From assembly GCA_902603305.1 (NCBI GenBank), contig CACKUI010000004.1, positions 1-55,963 of the forward strand: DNA of 55,963 bases, read 5' to 3'. The stretch comes from an uncultured Pelagibacteraceae bacterium (lineage in GTDB: Bacteria > Pseudomonadota > Alphaproteobacteria > Pelagibacterales > Pelagibacteraceae). Within the stretch, counting starts at the first letter, position 1. Every line of letters begins with the position of its first letter. Below, in pieces: positions 9,546-19,107 of the stretch. Below the pieces are notes generated by a model, which was not told the DNA's origin, did no database searches, and was given only the letters and a program-made list of their open reading frames with translations. Made by a program: the position numbers and the translations under genes.

Positions 9546-11033
9546 ATGAAAAACATTTTTAAATTGATATCAGTTTCATTGGTATCACTATTTGTAACGT
9601 TTTCTTTTGCTAATGCATCAAGTGGAGTTTTTAAATTATCTCATGATGTAGGTTTTGGAAAAGATACAAATTTAGACGCAATTACTAAAGGACGACTGTT
9701 TCAGGTAGTAATAATGACACAAAACCGTCTTGTTAGAAAAGATCTTAAAGGCGTTACATCGCCTGAGCTTGCAACAGACTGGTCAGGAAATGCAGATGCA
9801 ACAGAATGGACTTTTAATTTAAGAAAAGGTGTTAAATTCCATGATGGATCTGATTTTGATGCAGAGGATGTAAAATATTCTTTAATGAGAGTTAAAGATC
9901 CTGAAATTGGTTCGCCTGCAAAGAAAAGCATGAGTGCAGTAACAGATATTGAGATTGTAGACTCACACACAGTTAAAATGAAGTTGAACACATCTTTTGC
10001 AGATTTTCCACTTTTACTAACTGATTATAGACTAAGAATGATACCTAATGGATCAGGAGATACTATTGGAAAAACAGGTATTGGAACTGGACCTTTTATA
10101 GTAGAAAAGTTTGATGCTGAAGGAACAACAATTCTTAAAGCTAACCCAGATTATTGGGAAGGGGCTCCTAAACTTTCTGAAGTACATGTAATAGCTATCC
10201 CAGATGGTCAAGCTAGAATTCAAGCTTTACTTACAGGTCAAATAGATATGAATAGATATGTACCATTCAATCAGAAAAAAATATTTGATGGTAACCCAAA
10301 GTTTAATGTTTCAGTTATTCCTACAGGAAACTGGAGAGGTATGGTAATGAGAACTGACGTTGCACCATTTGATGATGTGAGAGTAAGAAAGGCTGTCAGA
10401 ATAGCTGTAGATAGACAAGAATTAGTTGATCTTGTTATGGCTGGAGCAGCAACAGTATCTTGTGATACTCCTGTTGCACCTTCTGACCAATACAGAATGA
10501 AGAAGAGTTGTCCACCTCAACCAGCAACTGCAAAAAAATTACTTGCTGAAGCAGGTTATCCAGATGGGATTGATATGACAATTCACGTTTCTACAAAAGA
10601 ACCAACATGGCCAACTATTGCTGAGGTTTTACAACAACAATTTGCAAAAGCTAACATTAGAGCAGATATCCAAATGACACCTTCAAAAAGTTATTGGAAT
10701 GAAACTTGGATGAAAAAAGCTGTAGCAATGACACGTTGGAATGAGAGGCCTGCAGACAGTATTTTGCATGAAGCTTATCATAGTGAAGCAAAATGGAACG
10801 AGTCTTTCTATAAAAGTGCTTCTTTTGACAAAAATTTAGCTGAAGCTAGAGGAGAGTTAAAATTTAGTAAAAGAAAAGCAGCATACATCAATGCTCAGAA
10901 AACTCTATGGGAAGAATCTGGAACAATGATTCCTTACCACGTATCTAGACTGGTTGTCACATCTTCTAAAGTGAAAAACCTCGACGAAGTTGAGTATTTT
11001 TCAATTAGATGGCACACAGTTAGCGTTCAATAA
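9546..11033 (+). CDS. ABC transporter substrate-binding protein, family 5 (peptide/nickel/opine type)
   Basis: Signal peptide, ELATDWSGNADATEWTFNLRKGVKFHDGSDFDAEDVKYSL; followed by DppBC-like permeases and fused ATPases. SD gagagg at start. Confidence 0.93.
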   Translation: MKNIFKLISVSLVSLFVTFSFANASSGVFKLSHDVGFGKDTNLDAITKGRLFQVVIMTQNRLVRKDLKGVTSPELATDWSGNADATEWTFNLRKGVKFHDGSDFDAEDVKYSLMRVKDPEIGSPAKKSMSAVTDIEIVDSHTVKMKLNTSFADFPLLLTDYRLRMIPNGSGDTIGKTGIGTGPFIVEKFDAEGTTILKANPDYWEGAPKLSEVHVIAIPDGQARIQALLTGQIDMNRYVPFNQKKIFDGNPKFNVSVIPTGNWRGMVMRTDVAPFDDVRVRKAVRIAVDRQELVDLVMAGAATVSCDTPVAPSDQYRMKKSCPPQPATAKKLLAEAGYPDGIDMTIHVSTKEPTWPTIAEVLQQQFAKANIRADIQMTPSKSYWNETWMKKAVAMTRWNERPADSILHEAYHSEAKWNESFYKSASFDKNLAEARGELKFSKRKAAYINAQKTLWEESGTMIPYHVSRLVVTSSKVKNLDEVEYFSIRWHTVSVQ

Positions 11034-11040
11034 AAATTTT

Positions 11041-11072
11041 GTTTTACAGGCCTTTAAGTAGGCCTGTAAAAC
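11041..11072 (+). other. Intergenic stem-loop between SBP and permease genes
   Basis: GTTTTACAGGCCT (41-53) / AGGCCTGTAAAAC (60-72), perfect 13-bp inverted repeat, loop TTAAGT; no U-tract follows. Confidence 0.75.
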
Positions 11073-11115
11073 CTCTTTCATTTCTAAATAAATAATTTAA
11101 AATTTAAGTATTCTT

Positions 11116-12072
11116 ATGCCTTTTTTAATTATAAAGAGAATTCTATTAGGTCTAATAACTTTATTTATTGTATCTCTAATCACTTTTGTTGGAACAGAAA
11201 TTTTACCTGGTGATGCTTGTACAACATATCTTGAAAGGCAAGCATTTGGAGAACAATTAGAAGCTTGTTATAGAAGATTAGGTTTGAATGTTCCTGCATA
11301 TGAGAGATATGTATCCTGGGCAGTAAATGCTATTCAAGGAGACTTCGGTTATTCATTGAGTGGAGAAATGCCAATTAAAGAGGTACTAGGGCCACGTATT
11401 AAAAATTCATTAGTTCTAGCATCAGCTGCTATTTTTATTGGCATTCCAATCGCTCTAATACTTGGAATAGTAACTGCCCTTTGGAGAGATAAATTGCCTG
11501 ATGTAGCAATTTCAACAGTAACTATATTTGCTATGACTATCCCAGAGTTTATTAGTGCTACTTTATTAATCTTAATAATCGCAATATGGCTAGAGTGGTT
11601 GCCAGGAATTGTAATTGTTCCAACTGATGTTTCATTCTTAGAACTATTACCAAATATTATTTTACCAGTAATCGCTATTGCAATGATTATGACAGCTCAT
11701 ATGGCACGGATGGTGAGATCAAGTGTCATTCAAGTTATGGCAAGTGAATATGTTCAAATGGCAATTTTAAAAGGTGTTCCATATTGGAAAATGGTTTTTA
11801 AACATGTATTACCAAATGCATTATTACCGGCTATTAATGTTGTAGCTTTAACAATTGCATGGTTATTAGGTGGTGTTGTTGTAACTGAAGTTGTATTTAA
11901 TTACCCAGGTCTTGGAAGATTGGTTATTGAGTCGATTTCAAATAGAGATTTACCTACAGTTCAAGCATTAGCAATAATTCTTGCGTCTATATATGTTAGT
12001 ATAAATTTATTAGCAGACCTGATTACATTGATGCTTAATCCAAGATTAAAGACTTTACAGATAAGAAAATAA
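11116..12072 (+). CDS. Peptide-type ABC transporter permease (DppB-like)
   Basis: N-terminal RILLGLITLFIVSLITFVGTEILPGD, EAA loop YVQMAILKGVPYWKMVFKHVLPNALLP. Confidence 0.93.
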   Translation: MPFLIIKRILLGLITLFIVSLITFVGTEILPGDACTTYLERQAFGEQLEACYRRLGLNVPAYERYVSWAVNAIQGDFGYSLSGEMPIKEVLGPRIKNSLVLASAAIFIGIPIALILGIVTALWRDKLPDVAISTVTIFAMTIPEFISATLLILIIAIWLEWLPGIVIVPTDVSFLELLPNIILPVIAIAMIMTAHMARMVRSSVIQVMASEYVQMAILKGVPYWKMVFKHVLPNALLPAINVVALTIAWLLGGVVVTEVVFNYPGLGRLVIESISNRDLPTVQALAIILASIYVSINLLADLITLMLNPRLKTLQIRK

Positions 12073-12073
12073 T

Positions 12074-12967
12074 ATGAAATTGAAAAATATTTATCAGGAA
12101 GAAAAGAAAAGTAATTTAGCAAAAGTCTCTGAAATAATAATTACAATGGCCTCAAGACCATCGGGTTTCATTGGTTTAAGTATATTGATTTTCCACGTAC
12201 TTCTTGCATTTATTAGCCCTTATATTGCGCCTTATGATTTTAAAGCCATAAATCCAACTTTAATGCTACAGGCTCCTTCGGCTGAGTATTGGTTTGGAAC
12301 TGATGATCTTGGAAGAGATGTTTTTACTAGAACAATTTTAGGTGGAAGAACAGCATTAACAATTACTTTCTTTGGATCTTTGATAGCACTACTTTGGGGT
12401 GGCCTATTAGGAATTTTTTGTGGACTGGTTGGTGGAAAAACTGACGATATAGTGATGAGAATTGTTGATGCATTTTTATCTATACCGTGGATATTAGCAA
12501 TGTTGTTAATTGTATCTTTGTTAGGTACTTCAACTGAAGTATTGATACCTGCTTTAGGTTTTTTTTATGGTAAAGGAATTGTAAGAGTAGCAAGAGCTGC
12601 AACCCATGATGTTATTGCAAAAGACTTTATTGTATCAGCTAGAGCAAGAGGGCATAGTAATTTTTCAATAATATATAATGAGATAATTCCAAATGTAAGA
12701 GATGCAATTTTAGTGGAAGGTGCAATGAGATGGTCATGGATGCTACTTGGCTTTAGTTCTTTGTCGTTCCTAGGTTTTGGTGTTAGTCCTCCAACTCCAG
12801 ATTGGGGATTGATGATATCAAACGCAAGAGGTCTAATGTCATTTGCTTATTGGTCAGTGATAGCTCCAATTGTTGGTTTAAGTAGCTTAATAATTGGCAT
12901 CAATTTGACAGCTGATGCTTTTGCTAAAGCCTTAGGTATAGATAGATCAACAAAAGCGCCTGTTTAA
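12074..12967 (+). CDS. Peptide-type ABC transporter permease (DppC-like)
   Basis: HWFGTDDLGRDVFTR-like motif (YWFGTDDLGRDVFTRTILGGR); SARARGHSNFSIIYNEIIPN. Confidence 0.93.
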   Translation: MKLKNIYQEEKKSNLAKVSEIIITMASRPSGFIGLSILIFHVLLAFISPYIAPYDFKAINPTLMLQAPSAEYWFGTDDLGRDVFTRTILGGRTALTITFFGSLIALLWGGLLGIFCGLVGGKTDDIVMRIVDAFLSIPWILAMLLIVSLLGTSTEVLIPALGFFYGKGIVRVARAATHDVIAKDFIVSARARGHSNFSIIYNEIIPNVRDAILVEGAMRWSWMLLGFSSLSFLGFGVSPPTPDWGLMISNARGLMSFAYWSVIAPIVGLSSLIIGINLTADAFAKALGIDRSTKAPV

Positions 12968-12969
12968 AA

Positions 12970-14997
12970 ATGAATGAAATAATTCAAAAAGTAAAAAATT
13001 TATCTATTGGATTTAAAAGTAAAAAAGGTGAAGAGATTTTAATATTAAGAAACATTACTACAAATATTAAAAAAGGAGAAACCGTTGGTATTGTTGGAGA
13101 GTCTGGATCTGGAAAAAGTACTCTTGCACTAGCAATGATGGGGTATGTTAAGCATGGTCTCTACACTATTGGAGGAGAATGTGAATTTAATTCATCAAAT
13201 CTTTTAAAAATGAAAAATAGAGATTTGGAAAAAATCAGAGGTAGAAAAATCGCAATGATACCTCAAAATGCAGGACAGGCATTGACACCAAATTTAAAAA
13301 TAGGTTATCAAATTGATGAAGCATTACAGTTGCATTCTGATTTAAAGGAAGAGAAAAGAGAACAAAAAATTTCTGAATTGTTAAATAAAGTTAGACTTCC
13401 TTCACCAGAAACAATTGCCCTTCGATATCCTCATGAACTTTCAGGGGGACAACAACAAAGAGTTGCTGTTGCAATGGCATTAGCTGGAACTCCTGACCTT
13501 TTACTATTGGACGAACCTACCACTGGCTTAGACGTAACAACACAAGCTCACGTTTTAGAACTGCTTAATTTCATTGCCAAAGACACTGGAACATCAATGG
13601 TTTATGTGAGCCATGATCTAGGAGCAATAGCTCAAGTAAGTGACCGTATTATTGTAATGTACTCTGGTGAAATAGTTTTAGAGGGACCCTCTAGAGATAT
13701 TCTTAAAAAACCAATTCATCCCTATACCTATGGTTTGCTAAAATCTATACCAAAATTATCACTAGCAGGGCTTCCACAATCAATGCCTGGTAGCCAACCT
13801 CAACCTGGAACAATGCATAGAGGCTGCAGTTTCTTTGATAGGTGCAATTTTTCAGAAGAAAAATGTAAAAATAACTCTCCCCAACTCGAGTATTTAGAAG
13901 AATTAAAAACAAGTGTTAGATGTTTTAATTATAAGAGTTTAATGAATGACAGTCAGGTTAATCAAACTGTTAATAAAATTAAGACGAGTTTGCAGGATAA
14001 AGAAATATTAAACCTTTCAGAAGTTTCAATAAGTTACGCTAAGCAAAAACTTTTAGATCAAGTGTTAAATAGAATTTCTGACGACAACCCAACTGTTAAA
14101 GATATCAATATTAATATTAAGAAGGGTGAAACTATAGCTCTTGTTGGAGAGTCAGGTAGCGGAAAATCAACAATTCTTAAATCTATTGCTGGGTTACTCA
14201 GAACCAAAGGTGGAATAATAAAATTTGACCAAGATAGAAATTTATCTTCTGACCTTAAAGAGAGAGATCCCAATGACTTAAGAATTATTCAATTAATTTT
14301 TCAAAATCCTGATGAGTCTTTAAACCCAAATCATACTGTTGAAGAGATAATAGCTCAACCATTAAAGTTATATTTTGGTTTAAAGGGTGAAGAATTAAAA
14401 AAAAATATAATAGATCTATTACAAAAAGTAAGACTTGGAGAATTTTATATGTCCAGGTACCCCAGACAATTATCTGGTGGTGAAAAACAGAGAGTTGCAG
14501 TAGCAAGAGCTTTTGCAGCTAAACCAGATATTATATTATGTGATGAGGTAACATCTGCATTAGATGTGTCAGTTCAAGCAGCTGTATTAAATTTGCTACA
14601 ACAACTTAAAGAAGATTTTGGAACTACATATATATTTGTTTCACATGATTTAGCTGTTGTAAGAGCTATAAGTGATAGAGTTGCTGTTCTTTATCAAGGA
14701 AGATTGTGTGAAGTGGGACCATCAAAAGATGTTTATCAATTTCCATCACACCCTTATACAGAGGTTTTATTAGGAGCAGTGCTAGAACCAGATCCAGATA
14801 TCAAACCAAAATTAGTTGCTGAGGATATTGTAGAAGAAAAACCACCTCAAAAAGGATGCAGTTTTCAAGGGAGATGTTCAAGAATATTAGGTGATATTTG
14901 TAAAAATGAGGTACCACCATGGCAAATAACTAACAGTGGAAACTCTATTAGATGCCACATACCTTTAAAAGAATTGCAAAAAGACCAGATTAATTAA
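12970..14997 (+). CDS. Peptide-type ABC transporter fused dual ATPase (DppD-DppF-like)
   Basis: Two Walker A (GESGSGKST x2), two signature motifs (LSGGQQQR, LSGGEKQR), two oligopeptide C-terminal Cys-containing tails (GCSFFDRCNFSEEKC, GCSFQGRCSRILGDIC). Confidence 0.95.
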   Translation: MNEIIQKVKNLSIGFKSKKGEEILILRNITTNIKKGETVGIVGESGSGKSTLALAMMGYVKHGLYTIGGECEFNSSNLLKMKNRDLEKIRGRKIAMIPQNAGQALTPNLKIGYQIDEALQLHSDLKEEKREQKISELLNKVRLPSPETIALRYPHELSGGQQQRVAVAMALAGTPDLLLLDEPTTGLDVTTQAHVLELLNFIAKDTGTSMVYVSHDLGAIAQVSDRIIVMYSGEIVLEGPSRDILKKPIHPYTYGLLKSIPKLSLAGLPQSMPGSQPQPGTMHRGCSFFDRCNFSEEKCKNNSPQLEYLEELKTSVRCFNYKSLMNDSQVNQTVNKIKTSLQDKEILNLSEVSISYAKQKLLDQVLNRISDDNPTVKDININIKKGETIALVGESGSGKSTILKSIAGLLRTKGGIIKFDQDRNLSSDLKERDPNDLRIIQLIFQNPDESLNPNHTVEEIIAQPLKLYFGLKGEELKKNIIDLLQKVRLGEFYMSRYPRQLSGGEKQRVAVARAFAAKPDIILCDEVTSALDVSVQAAVLNLLQQLKEDFGTTYIFVSHDLAVVRAISDRVAVLYQGRLCEVGPSKDVYQFPSHPYTEVLLGAVLEPDPDIKPKLVAEDIVEEKPPQKGCSFQGRCSRILGDICKNEVPPWQITNSGNSIRCHIPLKELQKDQIN

Positions 14998-15051
14998 AGT
15001 TATATTTATTATTTTAAATTTCTATTTAAGTATGTTTAAATAACTCCTAGG

Positions 15052-15615
15052 ATGAAAAATAATTCTACATTGATTAAAAACTTATTATCTGATCTTAGAA
15101 TAAATATTTATTTTCAGAATATTTCTTTGATGTTAATAGGTACACTTATCCTAGCTTTTTCGTCAAAAGTTCAAGTTCCATTTTGGCCTGTTCCGATGAC
15201 AATGCAAACTTTTGCTGTTTTTATAATTGGAATGACATTTGGTTCAAAGTTAGCATTTTTTACACTCTTATTATATCTTTTCGAAGGAGCTATTGGACTT
15301 CCAGTTTTTGCAAAAGGTGGTGGATTACTTTATTTAACTGGTCCGACAGCTGGCTATCTTTATGGAATGACCATTGCAGCTGGTGTTGTTGGTTATTTGG
15401 CAGAAAGAAATTTTAATGACTCCTATATCAAAAGTTTATTTTCTCTTTTAATAGCAACTTCTATTATTTTTATTATTGGGGTGGGTTATTTGGGCTCAGT
15501 TATAGGTTATGAGAAGGCTTTAGCTGGTGGTCTATATCCTTTTTTACCAAGTGAATTATTCAAAATTGCTCTAGCAGTGGCAATAATTCCATCAATTACA
15601 AAAATAATTAAATAA
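15052..15615 (+). CDS. bioY: Biotin transporter BioY
   Basis: KVQVPFWPVPMTMQTFAVFIIGMTFG, GGGLLYLTGPTAGYLYGM motifs. Confidence 0.92.
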   Translation: MKNNSTLIKNLLSDLRINIYFQNISLMLIGTLILAFSSKVQVPFWPVPMTMQTFAVFIIGMTFGSKLAFFTLLLYLFEGAIGLPVFAKGGGLLYLTGPTAGYLYGMTIAAGVVGYLAERNFNDSYIKSLFSLLIATSIIFIIGVGYLGSVIGYEKALAGGLYPFLPSELFKIALAVAIIPSITKIIK

Positions 15616-15686
15616 TAATATAAAAATATTTAATCGCTTTAAGTTGCTCTTGAATAAGATATTCATTATAAGTTTTAATTCTCATT

Positions 15687-17909
15687 ATGAAAATTAATAA
15701 AGTAGTAGTCATAGGGTCAGGTACAATGGGCAGTGGAATAGCCGCTCAATTATGTAATGCAAATGTTCCAGTTACATTGTTAGACTTAACTACTGAAATT
15801 TCTGAAAAAGCTAGAGAGAGAATTTTAAAATCTAGACCTCCTTTATTAATAGATAAGTCAAAAATAAACAATATCAATGTTGGAAATATAAATGATAATT
15901 TTAATGAAGTTGGTGAAGCAGACTGGATAGTTGAAGCTGTTGTTGAGAGAATTGATATTAAACACAATATTTATGAAAAAATTTTTAAAGAAAGAAAGAA
16001 AGGATCAATAGTATCTTCAAATACATCTTCTATTCCAATTAAAGTTCTTTCAGAAAAACTTTCAGATGAAGAAAAAAAAGATTTTTGTATAACTCACTTC
16101 TTTAATCCAGTCAGATATATGGATTTGTTAGAAATTGTAAAAAATGAAAATAATGATTTAGATCAAATAAACTCACTTAAAAGTTTTTGTGAAAAAGATT
16201 TAGGAAAAGGTGCATTAATTTGTAATGATACTCCAGGATTTTTAGGAAATAGAATTGGTGTCTACGCTATGCAAGTGGCTATGACTGAAGCTTTTAAAAT
16301 GAAATTAACAATTGAAGAAGCTGATGCCGTCTTTGGAAGGCCAATGGGAATACCAAAAACAGGAGTTTTCGGTCTCTATGATTTAATTGGAATTGATTTG
16401 ATGGCTGATGTTTTGAAAAGTTTTATAAAAGAACTTCCAGAAACTGATGACTTTCAAGTTGTAGCAAAAGAAATACCATTGGTTAAAAAACTTATAGAAA
16501 CTGGATACACAGGAAGAAAAGGAAAAGGTGGTTTCTATAGAATGAATAAGTCTGATAATAAAAAAATTCTAGAGGGTATAAACTTAGAAACAGGTGAATA
16601 TTCACTATCTAAAAAGTTTAATTTAGGATCCGAAAAAATGGATATTGTTGGTCTTATAAACAGAAAAGATAAATATGGTGAATACGCTTGGTCGGTAATT
16701 TCAAAAATTATCAAATATGCATCATCTTTAGTTCCAGGTATTACGGATAAATTTAATGATATCGATGAAGCAATGAGACTAGGGTTTAATTGGTCCAAGG
16801 GACCTTTTGAAATGTTAAAAGAAATCGGTGTTAAGGATTTTTTTGAGAGAATAGATACATTTGAAAATAACAAGTTCCTTGAAAACTTATCACAAAGTAA
16901 AGACGAAAATTTTTATGGTGAAAGACAGCAATATACTGATTTAGAAACTTTAGGAAAAATAAAACCTAGAGCAACTAAATTAGATAAAAATAACTCTGCT
17001 GAAACCTATAGATTTGACGACTTTAATATTGTTGAATTCACAACTAAGGCTAACGCTTTAGATTATGACTCGATGGATAGCTTAAAAAATGCAACAGACA
17101 AACCTTTAATAATAATTAATGAAGCAATGCAATTTTCAGCAGGTGTAAACTTGTCTTACACAATGAATTTTGCAGACAAAGGAGATTTTAAATCTATTGA
17201 AAAGTTTGTTAAATATTTTCAAGAGACCTGTAAACATTTAAAATATTCTAAATACCCAGTTGTATCAGCACCATCAGGATTAGCATTGGGTGGTGGTTTT
17301 GAGGTTTTATGTCAAAGTAACTTTGTTGCATCCCATACCAACATTGTAGTTGGTTTAGTTGAGACTATGGTTGGATTAATTCCAGCAGGTGGAGGATGTA
17401 AAGAAATGCTTTGGAGATGGTCTCAAACTGAAGAAGCTAAAAATGATCCTGATTATGCTCCCTTAAAAGTATTTGACATAATTGGATATGCTAAAACTGC
17501 GACTTCACCCATTGAAGCTGAACCATTAAAATATTTAAGACCAGAGGACAAAAAAATAATGAGTAGAAATAGTTTATTACAGGTTTCTAAAGAGATAATT
17601 CAAAATAATAAAGATTTTTCTCCTCCAGAGGAATGTACATTTAAACTGTCAGGAAAAAGTGTTTATGACAAAATGGTAAAAATGTTAGAAAAATTATACA
17701 ATGATAAAATTATTCTTGATCATGGAATGGAAGTAGGGAAAGAACTAGCAAAAGTTTTAAGTGGTGGAGATACTACTTTAGAAAAAAATTTATCAGAAGA
17801 TGATCTATATAAATTAGAGTTAGATGCATTTATGAAGCTAATTGAGACAGAAAAAACTCAAGAAAGAATTAAACATACATTGAAAACTGGTAAACCTCTG
17901 GTAAACTAA
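15687..17909 (+). CDS. 3-hydroxyacyl-CoA dehydrogenase / enoyl-CoA hydratase fusion (FadN-like domain order)
   Basis: N-terminal NAD-binding VVVIGSGTMGSGIAAQL and HFFNPVRYMDLLEIV; C-terminal crotonase region APSGLALGGGFEVLCQ. Confidence 0.92.
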   Translation: MKINKVVVIGSGTMGSGIAAQLCNANVPVTLLDLTTEISEKARERILKSRPPLLIDKSKINNINVGNINDNFNEVGEADWIVEAVVERIDIKHNIYEKIFKERKKGSIVSSNTSSIPIKVLSEKLSDEEKKDFCITHFFNPVRYMDLLEIVKNENNDLDQINSLKSFCEKDLGKGALICNDTPGFLGNRIGVYAMQVAMTEAFKMKLTIEEADAVFGRPMGIPKTGVFGLYDLIGIDLMADVLKSFIKELPETDDFQVVAKEIPLVKKLIETGYTGRKGKGGFYRMNKSDNKKILEGINLETGEYSLSKKFNLGSEKMDIVGLINRKDKYGEYAWSVISKIIKYASSLVPGITDKFNDIDEAMRLGFNWSKGPFEMLKEIGVKDFFERIDTFENNKFLENLSQSKDENFYGERQQYTDLETLGKIKPRATKLDKNNSAETYRFDDFNIVEFTTKANALDYDSMDSLKNATDKPLIIINEAMQFSAGVNLSYTMNFADKGDFKSIEKFVKYFQETCKHLKYSKYPVVSAPSGLALGGGFEVLCQSNFVASHTNIVVGLVETMVGLIPAGGGCKEMLWRWSQTEEAKNDPDYAPLKVFDIIGYAKTATSPIEAEPLKYLRPEDKKIMSRNSLLQVSKEIIQNNKDFSPPEECTFKLSGKSVYDKMVKMLEKLYNDKIILDHGMEVGKELAKVLSGGDTTLEKNLSEDDLYKLELDAFMKLIETEKTQERIKHTLKTGKPLVN

Positions 17910-17913
17910 TATC

Positions 17914-18135
17914 ATGGCAAATAGACCAACAAAAAAACAAGTAGACAATGCAACAAAAATTCTAATTTCTTGGAAGAAAAAAATGCCTTTTTATTATGCT
18001 GCAGCTATTATAATTGCTTTAATAATCATTCTAGTTTCTTCAAATTCGAATAAAGAGCTTTCTATGTATCAAAAAAATATCAATGATTTTAAAAAAGCAG
18101 CTGAATTTATTCATAAAAATAGCTCTAAAAATTGA
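17914..18135 (+). CDS. Small single-TM hypothetical protein
   Basis: 73 aa, hydrophobic PFYYAAAIIIALIIILVSS; 4 bp after FadN-like stop and overlapping the next start. Confidence 0.6.
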   Translation: MANRPTKKQVDNATKILISWKKKMPFYYAAAIIIALIIILVSSNSNKELSMYQKNINDFKKAAEFIHKNSSKN

Positions 18136-19088
18136 AAGATAAAAATAAAAAACCAATCCAACCAGTAAGTGGAACAAAAGTACCAAGATATGCGGGACCA
18201 TCAACTTTCGCTAGATTGCCAGAATTAAAAGATGTTGAAAGTTGTGATGTAGCAATTGTAGGAGTTCCTTTTGACTCTGGAACTAGTTATAGACCTGGAG
18301 CACGATTTGGGCCCCAGAGTATAAGACAAGCTTCAAGACATTTGAGAACAAATTATCATCCAAGTTACGACGTTGAACCGTTTAAAGTACAACAAGTTGC
18401 TGATGCAGGAGATATTGCCTGTAATCCATTTAATATAGATGAAGCTATAAAACAAATAGAAGTTGGTGCTACAGATCTTTTAAATAAAGTAGATGGGATT
18501 ATTAGTCTTGGCGGTGATCATACAATAGCCGTTCCATTGCTTAGAGCAATTAATAAAAAGAATAAAGGCCCAGTTTCATTAGTCCATTTTGATGCTCACT
18601 TAGATACTTGGGATACTTATTTTGGAGCACCTTACACACACGGTACACCATTTAGGAGAGCCAGAGAGGAAAATTTATTTTTAGATGATGCATCAATGCA
18701 TGTTGGAATTAGAGGTCCACTCTATAGCAGGGAAGATATTAAGAACGATGAAAGTTTTGGTTTTAAAATAATTCATTGCGATGAATTTCAAACAGAAGGT
18801 ATAGATAAAATAGTTGAGAGAATTAGAAACAGAGTAGGAGACAATGCTTTATATCTATCGATAGATATTGATGTTCTAGACCCAGCTTTTGCTCCTGGGA
18901 CTGGTACACCCGAGATAGCAGGCATGACTACAAGAGAAATTGTAAATGTTATAAGAGGATTGTCAGGGCTAAACTTAGTTTCAGCAGATGTAGTTGAGGT
19001 AGCACCAGCATATGATCATGCAGAAGTAACTTCTTTAGCGGCTGCAACAATTGTTTATGAATTAACAAATTTGTTTGCAAAAGCCTAA
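18132..19088 (+). CDS. Agmatinase/ureohydrolase-family protein (agmatinase, guanidinobutyrase or other guanidino hydrolase)
   Basis: SLGGDHTIAVPLLR, VHFDAHLDTWD, SIDIDVLDPAFAPGTGTPE metal-binding motifs; TTG start in TTGA overlap with upstream ORF. Confidence 0.88.
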   Translation: MKDKNKKPIQPVSGTKVPRYAGPSTFARLPELKDVESCDVAIVGVPFDSGTSYRPGARFGPQSIRQASRHLRTNYHPSYDVEPFKVQQVADAGDIACNPFNIDEAIKQIEVGATDLLNKVDGIISLGGDHTIAVPLLRAINKKNKGPVSLVHFDAHLDTWDTYFGAPYTHGTPFRRAREENLFLDDASMHVGIRGPLYSREDIKNDESFGFKIIHCDEFQTEGIDKIVERIRNRVGDNALYLSIDIDVLDPAFAPGTGTPEIAGMTTREIVNVIRGLSGLNLVSADVVEVAPAYDHAEVTSLAAATIVYELTNLFAKA

Positions 19089-19107
19089 AGAATAGATAGC
19101 TTAATAT

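Noticed and set aside
14285-14506. 73-aa minus ORF inside the fused ABC ATPase gene
   Set aside because: Overlaps conserved ATPase coding sequence; no independent support.
15183-15416. 77-aa plus ORF in an alternate frame of bioY
   Set aside because: Trp/Cys-rich frame-shifted reading of a conserved BioY sequence; not credible.
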